From: Cristatella mucedo
Lineage: Eukaryota; Bryozoa; Phylactolaemata; Cristatellidae
DNA: 64,000 nt
Direction: 5' to 3'
Assembly: GCA_009760855.2 (NCBI GenBank)
Contig: WPIO01000002.1
Coordinates: 6,769,001 to 6,833,000 of the forward strand
The notes below the pieces were generated by a model. That model saw only the letters and a program-made list of their open reading frames with translations, had not been told where the DNA came from and did no database searches. Below are positions 24,301 through 34,808 of the stretch, piece by piece (positions within the stretch are counted from its first letter, which is position 1; each line of letters begins with the position of its first letter). Position numbers and translations under genes: made by a program.

Positions 24301-25159
24301 CAGAAGAATGAGAGGAGGAGGAAGAAGCAAGATGGTAAACGAACAGAGGGAGAGACGAAGCGTTAGCATAAATGCGACACCCATGCGCCAGCAAACTGTG
24401 CCGCTCGTACGAAATTGGAACTTTTCGAACCATATTAGGATCCGAAGGCGGTTTTCACATAAATGTAATGCCTTATACAGTAAAAAACGGACAGCTAGAA
24501 ATGCTGCTGCCATATTACAGAAAGATGCAAGCAGTACTTTTAACTGGTTTATTTGCTCTGCTAAGTTTGAGTTAATATGAATCAATCTATAAGCCCACGG
24601 CTGCCAATATTCATAATTTTTACTGCAGCTCAATCGAGAGGACAGAAATATCCTTCTGGACGACTCTTTATCAGTGTCATCGACACCCCTCAGATTTCTG
24701 AATTGGTTAATAATGTAATGTAACGTAATACATCAGCCACTAACTTTAAAGAGCACTAAGACTAATTAGTCGTCATGCAGGAGAATTTCTAAGAAGCACT
24801 CAAAGCCTAAGCAACTTTCGGGATACGTAAGGTAGCCGAAAAACTTCATCTCTTACCACAAAGAGAAAGTGACGAGCATAGCTGAGTCAGCAGGGCTGTC
24901 GAGGAAGGGAGCTTGCATATAAGCAGCAGCTCAGCGCGGCTGAAAATGAGGTGTCGGCAGCAGGAGAGCGGATAAGATATGAACGGCTCTGCTTGGCTAT
25001 AAAGAGGCCCAAGGGGAGGCTACAATAGATACGTTCAGGCTGATGGTGTGGGGGATGGCCATCTTACCGGAATTAAAGGCGTGTCCCTTTAGCGACCGAT
25101 ACTTAAGCCTTTCTTGGAGGTTTGACAGCGTTTGCCTTGTGGCTACAAGGCTGACCCTA

Positions 25160-25235
25160 GATATTCGCCTAGTGGCTAGGGGATGGCACTTCAAAACTCA
25201 GATCGTGGACTCAAGTCCTGCCGTAGAAATCCTGC
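25160..25235 (+). mobile_element. Possible tRNA-like SINE head
   Basis: GCCTAGTGGCTAGGGGATGG resembles an A-box region, and about 30 bp later GGACTCAAGTCC resembles a B box. Only one copy is seen here, so this is tentative. Confidence 0.35.
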
Positions 25236-26347
25236 GTCGCCCGCCGCCCATTCGGTATTGGGAGCTAAAACTCGACCATGGCTAAAGCTAAGCAAATGAA
25301 CCGCTAGAGTTCTTCTTTATCTACCCAGACAATCAATGTAGCCACTCTGAAATCGTCATTCGAGCTCTTACTATTGTAATGGCTGTTCGCTTCATGCGTA
25401 AATTTACTTGGAACAAATTTCGCAGAGCCTTCCACTGCATGCCGCAGGTGATTCACCCATGGACCCGAAAGCCTCTTTTGACATCCTAAAAATAAACTCG
25501 AATCCTTAGTTGGAGAGTCCGAGGCAGCATGCCAAACTCCAGCCTCTCGGAATTTCCCGCTAAATCTGCGTGCAAGAATTATTTAGCAATGCTAAAAATA
25601 TAATTCCGCTTAAGATATCGTCAGCCCTTCTGGAGAAGACATAAAAGGCATGCCTCTTTTTTTAGCAACCTTTCCAATCCCATCTAGAAAAAATGCGGTC
25701 TTTTTCTGAGGGAATCCGCTGCAATGGCCAGAGTGTCACTAAATAAGAGGAACTTGATAGCACCGATGGTATCTGGGTGGTCAACTCGTAGGGGCTGCCA
25801 TGCTTACGCCGTAGGAGGCTCAACAGATATTACTCATGCGACCTCGCAGCGGTATCGCGTTACCTCGCTGAATGCGAACATCCGCTGGCGACCTTTTATG
25901 GTAAATAACCGTAGGTCATCGCTGTTAGAACTTTAGCAGCTGATCTAAAATGGGAGGCTTTCAGGCATTTTCATAACGGGATGGTCACCGTAAGAGACCA
26001 ACGTGGACCTAGATCTCTCCAGGGCTGCCCCAAAAAACCCCCAAAGAGCACTATTCTGGCGATGGCTCTTTTTCTACATTCCAGGAAGGATCGCGTCAAA
26101 GGTCCTCATCGGCAGGCCTTGTCCGCCTCTTTTCCATTAAAATCCGTCTTTTGTAAATCCTTCCTACATATGGAACAGGTCGCCTTTTCTGAAAGCAGAG
26201 TATAATTCTTCCAGCCAAAAAAGGCCATTAAAACAGGCTGATAAGCCATGCCAAAAGGGTGATACTCTGTTTTGGAATTTTTAATATCCGAACCAAAAAA
26301 GCAAATAGAAAGCTCGCCAGATGATGTATTAAAACAGGTTCGTTTCC

Positions 26348-26519
26348 TGGGGCAGAGCCAGAATTTTCAGTTTAGGGCAAGGTCAGAACTTTCTGGTTGG
26401 GGAGGGGGCAAAGTAGACTGTCCTGTCCTTTGAGCCCGGGGAAATTTGCACGAGGATCTGTAAGGTATTTCCCACTGTCCCTGGGGGCAATTTTCCCCCT
26501 GCCCCCTGGCTCTGCCCCT
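26348..26519. mobile_element. MITE, AGGGGC-TIR family
   Basis: A 172-bp element with imperfect ends: GGGGCAGAGCCAG at the left pairs with CTGGCTCTGCCCCT at the right. It matches the copy at 29781-29952 in both ends and interior (TTTTCAG, GGCAAGGTCAG, GGGGAAATT). The flanks are similar (TTCGTTTCC and TTCGTCCTCC) but not an exact duplication. Confidence 0.75.
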
Positions 26520-29500
26520 ATTCGTCCTCCATTTTAGAACTTGAAGCTGTGCCTTTTTAGAATGCCTCGTCAGGTTGTTCTATCCCCATGAAAAACTTCG
26601 GTGGCTTACTGTCCTTTAACGGTTTGCAAATATTCGATGCTTGTCAGCTTGCGGTTCCACGACACACTTCGTGCAGCAGGGAGCAGCCGTTTTGATTCGG
26701 AGATTCTCATTTGCAGTTACTTTGTACACTGATCGAGCATATGATTTGGCTATAGCAAGTGTTTACGGTGGCAGGAATAATGCTGAATTCAATAAACTCG
26801 CCAAATGATACTATTTGACTGAGCAAAATTTCCAAGGGCTGTGTTGAAGTATTTGAAATTTGGTTTCCTTTCAGCTTTCAACTTGAGGGTACGTGTCGCA
26901 GTTTTGAAAATTATGCTTCAGACGGCGTTCCCATCCAATATGGTGTATATAACTTTATAACGCGCTTCTCTTTGATAAAATGACTCATTCACTTGATTAT
27001 CGGGAGAGTTGAGTTGGTGCAACTTTAACGTCTTGCCAATGTGCCTTACAAAAGTATAAAGCTCGATGTGTCTTTTGTTTATCCTTACTGCAATCAAACA
27101 CGATGGCAGAGTTCCTCTAGTGGTCAGCACTAGTAGTCTGAAGGAAAGTCACTAGCAAAGATTGTGTTGGGCAACGTCCAGAGAAATGACCCGGGATACG
27201 TGATTAGAGACCTAACCACCGAGTTATGTCAAGTACACTCTCGGTTAGAGATGCTTACGCAGTCCGGAGGGGCCTCCTGCTCGGTGGGTTCGCGTCTGCA
27301 CAGCTGAGAGATTCAGTGCTTAGCAACGAATCAATGGACCTAAGATGGAGACAGCCTGAAGCTCTCCGAGGGAGTTAAGGCATGGCAGACGTGTACCAAT
27401 GGATTTCAGCTCCAAGATCCGCCAATTACGCAAATCCAGACCGCTTTAAAGAGTAATCAACTTCAAAAATTCCCCGAGCCCACGAATTGAGTGTGCAGAT
27501 CGAAATTCGCGATCGAGTGCGCCGCTCGTGACTTGTCTGCCTCGTGTCGTTGCTTGTTCACCGGAAACTGCTGCCACTGCACAGCCGAAGACCAAGGAGC
27601 ACTCTGGCTTCCTTTTACAAAGAGGGCTGGCAGAGTTTGCTGGGAGACCAGTCGCATGCTCGACACGAGCACGAGTTTTTCATAAAGTGAATAACCTGAC
27701 GACGAACGATCGGATGGATTCGCTCGCCTATTGCTCCTGCTTTACCCTTCAGAGAAATACTTGGAGCCGAAAGGAAACTGTGATGTCACGCTGATCAGAA
27801 GAGCACTTCTGCGAGGCCATCTCGATACTGCTTAGCGCGCTTAGCTGGCCAACATTGGTAGGCCGTGGGTAGGTCATCTGCTGGTCGAGGGGAGTATGCT
27901 TCGGCGTGGCCAAAGAAGTGCTCAGAGTGAGCCAGCGGCAAGCCGCACTCGCACTGGTCGCTTAGAGACCAGCACTACAAACGAGATGGATTCACGGAAA
28001 TAAAGTTGCTCTTCTGAAACAGTAAAGCCCGGCTGCAGGTAAGTTGAATTTAAAAGCTTGAGGAGTACGGCTACCGCTTTCTGGAGCGTAAGGTAAATCA
28101 ACCTTAGGGGCGGCGGAATAATAGATGTCCTGGCGACGACTACAGGGCACCACACCGGATAACCATGCTCCGCCCAAGCGTGTATTTTGAAAGAGATGAG
28201 TGCGTTAGATGCAGATCGCTCAGCTCGCCTACCGACCACAATTGCTTTTCTAGTGCGGCCTACAGCCTCGGGGGTCTGATTGCTCCATCCTGCCAGCATC
28301 CATCAGTCGAAGCCTGCCTTTCTTCGACTACCTCCCAACTTGCCCATCAATCGCAGAGCGAGCTAAGCGACCTCAGCTTCGCTTGTTAAGTGCTTTTATG
28401 ACCGTCCGCCGGCCTACACACACACTATCAGGACGGACGCCATATTTGCCCCACTACATTATCCCTAGTCCTTTCCACGTGCAACTGCAGACACGGCCAC
28501 CAGCAGGAGCCCAGCGTGTGCAGTTCGCTAAACCGGCTCTCGCCGTTCGACTTTCGAAATATTTAATTCTTACGTTCTCGCGAATCGCGATTACATAAGC
28601 TTTCGGAACAGCCGTTTAGTTCCATACCGAAACCCATTAACTACATCACGAACCGCCAACTAAATCTCAGTTTAGACGGCTCATTTCCAGGATCACATGC
28701 CTGTTACTGTTGACAAAAATGGTTTGTTTCAACTTTGTCCGTATCGTGGAAATATCGAATGCCTGGTGGCTAGTGGGGGAAACCTCCCACACATGTGTCA
28801 GTATAATAAAGCCATTTTGTCTAAATGGCTGCTGGCAAAATACTCCTTAATAATTTCACCGTTGAAGCGATCGATTGGCCAAGGCTTGATTGAAAATCCG
28901 TAGATCATAAATACCACGAGCCAGTGAGTGAGAGGTAGCTTAGCAAGTAAAATAATGATGCAGTAGTGGTCATAGTCACAACATTAAGACTTTGATCAAT
29001 CTGAATGTACAACTAAATATGGTTCGTTTGTACAGGGCCCTAAGAAGGTGTCTCAAACTAAAGTCTCTGTCGCATCTACCAAGCGAATCTAGGAGAAATA
29101 GACGAATTACCAAGAAGTAAATTTGCTGTTCTAATGATTTGTACTACCTGAAAAGGTCAATCTTAACGTAATCTTCTTTTCGTGTAGGGAGAATAAATGT
29201 ATGTCTTGTGCTACTCAGAAGATGAAGAGTTTATCTGTGAGACACATTGTGTAAAGCTGATATTTTGCAATGTATTTCTAAATCAGATAATAAAGCAAAA
29301 GTTTATTTTCAAAGGTACTAAGAGAAGACAAGAAATCAGTAGGGTTACGTTAGCACCAAAAGTATAGCCATGATTTTTTAGCACGGTGGGCTTATTATGT
29401 CCAAAGCTTGAGGGACTATTTGCTAAAATTAACAAGAATAGAAATCTGAACCTCAGACTTGCATGACATCAATTGCACATGACTTCTAATTTTTGGTTCA

Positions 29501-29773
29501 CAATCTTGATTAGGGCCTTCACGGAAATAGAAAGTGAGGAGATCAAGAGTTATGCTTCAATAGATTAGAGTCAAAAACGGTGCATAGCTATTCTTTAGCT
29601 TTAAGAAGCTTAGACAGCTTTCAACTAAAAGTCCACGAGGCGGCTCTTAGCCAATGCAAAATCATGTGGAATCTCACATGATGGCTTGCTCAATATAATT
29701 AAATGACGGTCTCATGTGCGTTGTGCAATAACGGATTAGCTGAGGCATGATTGAACTCACAACATAGCTGGTG
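26520..29773. other. No gene recognised
   Basis: Frames of up to 125 codons around 27.5-28.6 kb lie on both strands and show no domain. From 28.6 to 29.7 kb the DNA is AT-rich and empty of features. Confidence 0.45.
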
Positions 29774-29959
29774 AAGTGGGAGGGGACGAAGCTGGGATTT
29801 TCAGGTTGGGGCAAGGTCAGGATTTTCAAGTTGAGAGCAAGAGACATTGGTCCTACCCCTGGGGAAATTCGCTCCACGATGTCGTGACTTCCCTCTATCC
29901 ACGGGGGGGGGGGGAGGGGCCAATGGCCCCCCTGCCCCCTGGCTCCGCCCCTAAGTGGG
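29774..29959. mobile_element. MITE, AGGGGC-TIR family, with 7-bp target duplication
   Basis: The element 29781-29952 (172 bp) starts AGGGGACGAAGCTGGG and ends CCCTGGCTCCGCCCCT. It is flanked by the exact direct repeat AAGTGGG at 29774-29780 and 29953-29959. It is non-coding and contains a G run of about 13 bp. The superfamily is unresolved. Confidence 0.85.
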
Positions 29960-30927
29960 AATATTCTAGCCCAACTTGACCTAAGCAGTCTCACATTGAT
30001 CAAACTTCCTTCCCATTTATTAACCTTTGCAATATATGCCGAACTGGCACGCTCCGGTGGGAACCCTGCAGCCGCGTGCATTAGCTCAGTGGCATCTCAG
30101 GATACATGCACGTGTACGGACTGGAGGTTGACAGTAGAAATTACTATTATTTTACGTATAATACTAGTTGTTTCATCTAGCTGCCAGGCTACGAAATAAC
30201 TTCCGAAGTTAATTTCTCTGTGGATAAATCAATTGGGGCAGCATTCTGGCGTCTACACAGAAATTCTCAAGCCTCCGAATCTAATCGTAGCTTTGGCTCT
30301 AGGTGCTGCTGATAGACTGACTACACATGGGGACAATGTACCAGTACCTCAATGTTCTCAAGGTACGCGGAGGCTGACTGCAGGGAGACTATTCGATGCA
30401 CTGCAGTTGGCAGCAGTACACTGCTGGCAGTGCTTGCCTTGCAGTAGTTGTGCTCCGCCCTGGTCTACCGCCGAGGAAGTCGACTGTAAGGGAAATGAAG
30501 CGATTGCGGTGACATTAATTAGCAGGCAAGGACGAGTTGCACCGGCTGCCCGGGGGCGCATTGCTGACCGCACGTTGGCCTGCACGTTGGCCCTTTCGAT
30601 TTCGCGGAGAGACAATTGTACACCGGCTGCCGTAGCTACTGCTTAATGTCGCGGGTCTCGACTCCTCACACTCAAATGCTTCGCGATTGGTGCGCGACAG
30701 CAGGCATGCGTTGGAATACACCTCGAATGGAAGGTGGGGTGGGTGTGAGATCTTCGACGCTAGCCGCGCTAGAGGGGAACAAATGAGCTGCCCCCCCCCG
30801 TGTTTCCGGTAGCCGAAAACCAGCCAGAAACTTCGGTTTGTGATATTCCATGAAACGGCTCTATGAAGTTTATGAAGATTTTGAGCCCTCTAGACCATAC
30901 ACCTAAGTGTTCTCATTCTCAGATGCT
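29960..30927. other. No gene recognised
   Basis: Frame 30233-30646 (137 codons, plus) has no recognisable family, and the opposite strand is open too. The stretch is probably non-coding. Confidence 0.4.
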
Positions 30928-31335
30928 TACATACCTCGTACAGACCTCAAATCTTTTGGAGACCGCGCATTTAGTTCGTATGCTCCCAAAGCCTAGAACT
31001 CCCTCCCGACCTGCGTCAGAACATCCCTGACCTGACCACATTTAAAAGGAACTTAAAAACACATCTATTTAGGACAGCATTAAGTGGGTCCCTGTGATTC
31101 GTCCTTCACGTGCTTATGCGTGCTGACACTGTGCATGCTGCCACTAACCACATTTGCATGCTGACCCTGTGCATGTCACCCCTAACCATGTTATTCATTT
31201 TGTTTGTTTTTTAAGCATGATTTTACTAACCATTTAATTGCAATTCCCTTTGCAGCAAATGTAAAGCGCCTAGAAAGAGATTAAGTTCTCTGAGGGCGCT
31301 TTATCAAGTACATTATTATTATTATTATTATTATA
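30928..31335 (+). mobile_element. L2 family A, 3' fragment
   Basis: Starts within the reverse transcriptase C-terminus (ACCTCAAATCTTTTGGAGAC) and runs through the 3' UTR (CATGCTGCCACTAACCACAT) and the terminal hairpin to an ATT tail at about 31.31-31.33 kb. Confidence 0.88.
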
Positions 31336-31502
31336 TTACTGCCTAGTTTTCTGTCCAGACTTTTGCCTTGCAAGAATAACACAGTAAATGTGTCCTAAAT
31401 TTGTCCTTGGTTTTGTTCCAGCCTCTTTCAAAGAAGCTATTGCCACTTCATTCATCGATAATTCGATATTAGGCAAACGGAACACATAATAAAAATAATA
31501 CA

Positions 31503-31712
31503 TTAGCTAAAGCTTCTGTCGCCAACGGACTTTAAGCGGAGGAATGGGACTGCTAATTTATTGTCCACACAGGACCTGAGGGTGCGACCAGGCTGAAACT
31601 GATGCAGCAGTTCAGCTAGAAAGAGACAGTTGGAGTGGGATCGTTCAATGACGTCGATGCAGTCTCGGACGCGACGAAATGGTCTAATACAATATTTACA
31701 GGCAGCTCCCAC
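31503..31712 (-). mobile_element. L2-like family B fragment
   Basis: The minus-strand frame reads AELLHQF, then LAVPFLRLKSVGDRSFS, matching the family B C-terminus at about 11.05-11.16 kb. Confidence 0.7.
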
Positions 31713-32107
31713 AGCATGAATTTTATATCCGATACTCGCTCTTCAAAGCCTTTGTACGCTAGCCGTTTTGTGTTGATCTTTAATTATGCCTCAATAAATG
31801 TGTAATCGTTGCTACGAAAAGTCTTTGCACAATATCAGAAAGGAGTCACATGCAGGAACAAAAGCAAAGCAACTAAAGACCTGGCTTACACCTCGTGCTA
31901 ATGGCTCTCAAATATTTGGAAAAGTATCACCCCATGCTTAGAAAGAATATTCTCTTTTCGATTTGTTAAAAGCTCTCAAGTCGACATCAGAGTTCATTGA
32001 GCCATACTATTCGATATTAACAGTGCACGATCAGTACAAAATAAAATTGGGCTAAAACAGTAGAGATTCACAAACAAGGTCGAGATCGAGTGACACGGAT
32101 TCGACCT

Positions 32108-32300
32108 TGCCAGTGACGGTGAGCCGTGATGGCACACTAGGTAAGGCGGTTGCTTTCACGACCTCGTTCCCGAGGTCGTTGGTTCGATTCCTGCGGTGGG
32201 CGATTCTGTATCGCCACTGCAAGTGGTGGTGATAGCCGTAAAGACTCTTCTGTCGCTACACAAAAAAGGCTGTTTAATCAGCTAGGATTTTTTGTTATAA
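32108..32300 (+). mobile_element. tRNA-derived SINE, family D (best copy)
   Basis: GAGCCGTGATGGCACACTAGG (A-box region) is followed by GGTTCGATTCCTGCGG (B box). The body has GCAAGTGGTGGTGATAGCC and the tail GGCTGTTTAATCAGCTAGG, ending in a T run. The tRNA-like head is about 80 bp long and would supply an internal Pol III promoter. Confidence 0.88.
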
Positions 32301-32994
32301 ACCATTTCAATTGCTAGAGGCCGGCACTCAAGAAATGTGCTAGCCTGTATATGGACTAACAGTTCCAGCATGAGAGTTGGCAGCTCTGGTTCAGAAAACT
32401 TGGGTCATAAAAATGAAGAATACATTGGGAATGCACATCAGGCAGGCACTAATAGTTCTAGCCCGTGAGTTGGCAGCTCTGGTTCAGAATACTTGGGTCA
32501 TAGAAATGAAGCCACCACAATATGCCAACGTGTTGGTGAAGCATAGTAGTCAGCTGATGTAGGCTGTCCGGGCTGTGAGTAATTAGCTATCTGTCAAGGC
32601 TGTATTAAACACTTACCGCCATCGTCTGGCAGCTAAATGTTGCTAGTCACTATGACTAGATTTTAAGCTGCTGTTTCGGGTTCTCAGATTGCCACCTTAG
32701 CTCAACGAGAAATAATTGACTCGTACTATTCAGGAACGAAATTACCACAGAATTCCCAGCCCCGCCTTAACTTGTTAAACAGATTATAAATTTACCTTCT
32801 TGTACTTGGAAATAAGAAAATTAACGCAATAAAAACAACAGAATGGCATAATGTGAGAGCTTCTGCATGCTAACTACTACACTGATTCTCTTTAAGAAGT
32901 GGAACATTTTTTATGATATGATAAACCCTAAAACTTACTAAAAACTGTAAATAGATAAATAAATGAACAAATAAATACAATTCATGTGCATAGC
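32301..32994. other. No gene recognised; short direct repeat
   Basis: A segment around GAGTTGGCAGCTCTGGTTCA recurs about 90 bp apart (32375 and 32468), so frame 32377-32562 contains two related halves. Nothing else is recognised. Confidence 0.45.
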
Positions 32995-33115
32995 ACCCTA
33001 ACAAAACAATCTACATGCAGGCACTTCACATATGCTACGGGGCGCGAGCCCACGATATCGGCTATCAAAAATATCAGTTTGACCTTGTTTGGTGAGCACC
33101 TACGCCACCGGACCT
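32995..33115 (-). mobile_element. tRNA-derived SINE, family C
   Basis: Matches the 20.6 kb copy: TAGCACC start of the reversed tail, GGCACTTCACATATGC and a B-box-like GGGGCGCGAGCCC, then the head ending near GGTGAGCACC. It is diverged. Confidence 0.65.
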
Positions 33116-33603
33116 CATACAGATAATCGGCTAGTTTTGGCCGACATTATTATCCAAGAATTTTTGGTCGTTACTATAGCCTGAAGCCCATGAGTTGCAT
33201 GCATGCACAAGTAAAAAAGAACGTGTAAGTGAAATCTGCTCAGGCTGTACCAGGCATTTTCATCCTGATCCTTTGAGTAAGCCACCTAGAATAGGAACAT
33301 CGTACCGAACACGATTTAGAAAGCATTTTAGTTGACTTGGAAGATACCACGCGAATCGCTGTCGAGTAATTAAGCTCAGTACTACGTGGAGCTGCAAAAT
33401 GAAAATGTGATTGCTTTGATATTCGATGGTTGATCTTTTGGAATCGGGATGATAGAACCGGTAACCGCATATATACATAGCTCGAGTGAACAGATCACAC
33501 TTCCTATGGTAAGCGAAATGGAAGAATTGCATTCGGATCTTTTATGCATGCGGACCCTTTTTAAAAGCCACACTGATCTTGAAAAAACCCATTTGCAAAC
33601 GAG

Positions 33604-33782
33604 ATAAATCCTAGCTGATTAAGCAGCCTCTTTTGTATAGCGACAGAAGAGCCTTTACGGCTATCACCACAGCTTGCAGTGGCGATAAAGGATCGCCCAC
33701 CGCAAGATTCGAACCCACGACCTCGGTCTCGAGGTCGTGGAAAGCAACCGCCTTACCTAGTGTGCCTTCACGGCTCACGAGA
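33604..33782 (-). mobile_element. tRNA-derived SINE, family D
   Basis: Near-complete reverse-strand copy: AGCTGATTAAGCAGCCTC, TTTACGGCTATCACC, GATTCGAACCCACGACC and CCTTACCTAGTGTGCC. It is closely similar to the 32.1 kb copy. Confidence 0.87.
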
Positions 33783-34632
33783 TCATACGTGCACCTAGGC
33801 TGACAGAATCGGTGCATGCTGTTTTTATTGTAAATAGATGCACAAAACTGTACAAAACCAAACACAATCTCTAAGCTTAAAAAGTTTATTCGCTGAAGAT
33901 GCACATTACCAGCCACAGGCATACTTTGATAGCACATGGCACAGCTCACTGAAATGTAGCCGTAAGGCCGTCTATCGGCAATTTCACCAGTATTCTTCTT
34001 CGTAATGTTCAGCGAGAATTGCGAGCCAGCTCGCTGGCGTAGCTCTCTGAGCACGAAAGTTGTATACGACAAATTATTCAATTCGTGTTTCGTAGCAAAT
34101 AACAGTCAACAGAGCACAGAAGCGAGATTTTTTACTTTTGAAATCAGCCGACAATAAAACGACGAAAGGGTACAGCTCACGTTGAGACATTTCCCACAAC
34201 TGAAACCTTCCCGAGCTTGGCATCGGATGAGATAGTCACATACTTGAACTTGTTACTTAAGCACCAACAACCCTTTTTTGATGAAGTGCCACATTCAAAT
34301 GCTATCATTATGCACAGTACATAAAACTAAGCAGGTACATGTGTGTGTGTAACGTACATGTGGATTTACAAAACATTAATACATTGTAAGCAAATAAACT
34401 GCAGGAAGGTTGGTCCTTATAAGAACACAGAGATTTTAAAAAGAGATAGAATCTGCACGAGAGAATTTCTTCAATAGTTTCACACAAGCTGATAAAACCA
34501 CAGTAAGGGCTTCAATATTGGGTAGCAGCCAAATGCCTGGATGAAAGAAATAATATCATCACTTTTCCTTAAAAATCATGCACGATGAATGTGCCAATAC
34601 TTAAGAAAAAAGCACAGGTATCATCAACATGG
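33783..34632. other. Downstream flank of the IAP gene (possible 3' UTR)
   Basis: This lies after the RING stop codon on the minus strand. A minus-strand AATAAA occurs at about 33.89 kb, but a 3' UTR of about 0.74 kb is only a guess. No other feature is visible. Confidence 0.35.
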
Positions 34633-34808
34633 TCACAGGTAGGTTCTAACAGTCCCACGAATGCTGACTCGGCAAATCGGGCACATAGTAAGTGCAGGCG
34701 CACAGGCTGGACAGCAAACCAAGTGACCGCATGGCAGGAACAGAATGCCAACCAGGCTGTCCATGCAGATCTTGCAGGTCAGCTGAGTCTTCAGTTGACG
34801 GTTCTCCT
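34633..34808 (-). CDS. IAP exon 8: C-terminal RING finger and stop
   Basis: This exon encodes residues 557-614. The acceptor TTACCTTTCGTTAG enters in phase 1. The C3HC4 ligands are all present: C568, C571, C583, H585, C589, C592, C599 and C602, in CKICMD, LPCGHLV and CPICR. The tail RGTVRTYL is the hallmark IAP C-terminus that takes part in RING dimerisation and E2 activation. E3 ubiquitin ligase function is expected from the family. Confidence 0.93.

Noticed and set aside
30233-30646. 137-codon frame as a candidate Cys-rich protein
   Set aside because: The opposite strand is equally open and there is no signal peptide or family signature.
32108-32300. True tRNA gene
   Set aside because: A and B boxes are present, but the cloverleaf arms do not pair well and the same unit with a long tail recurs several times, so it is a SINE.
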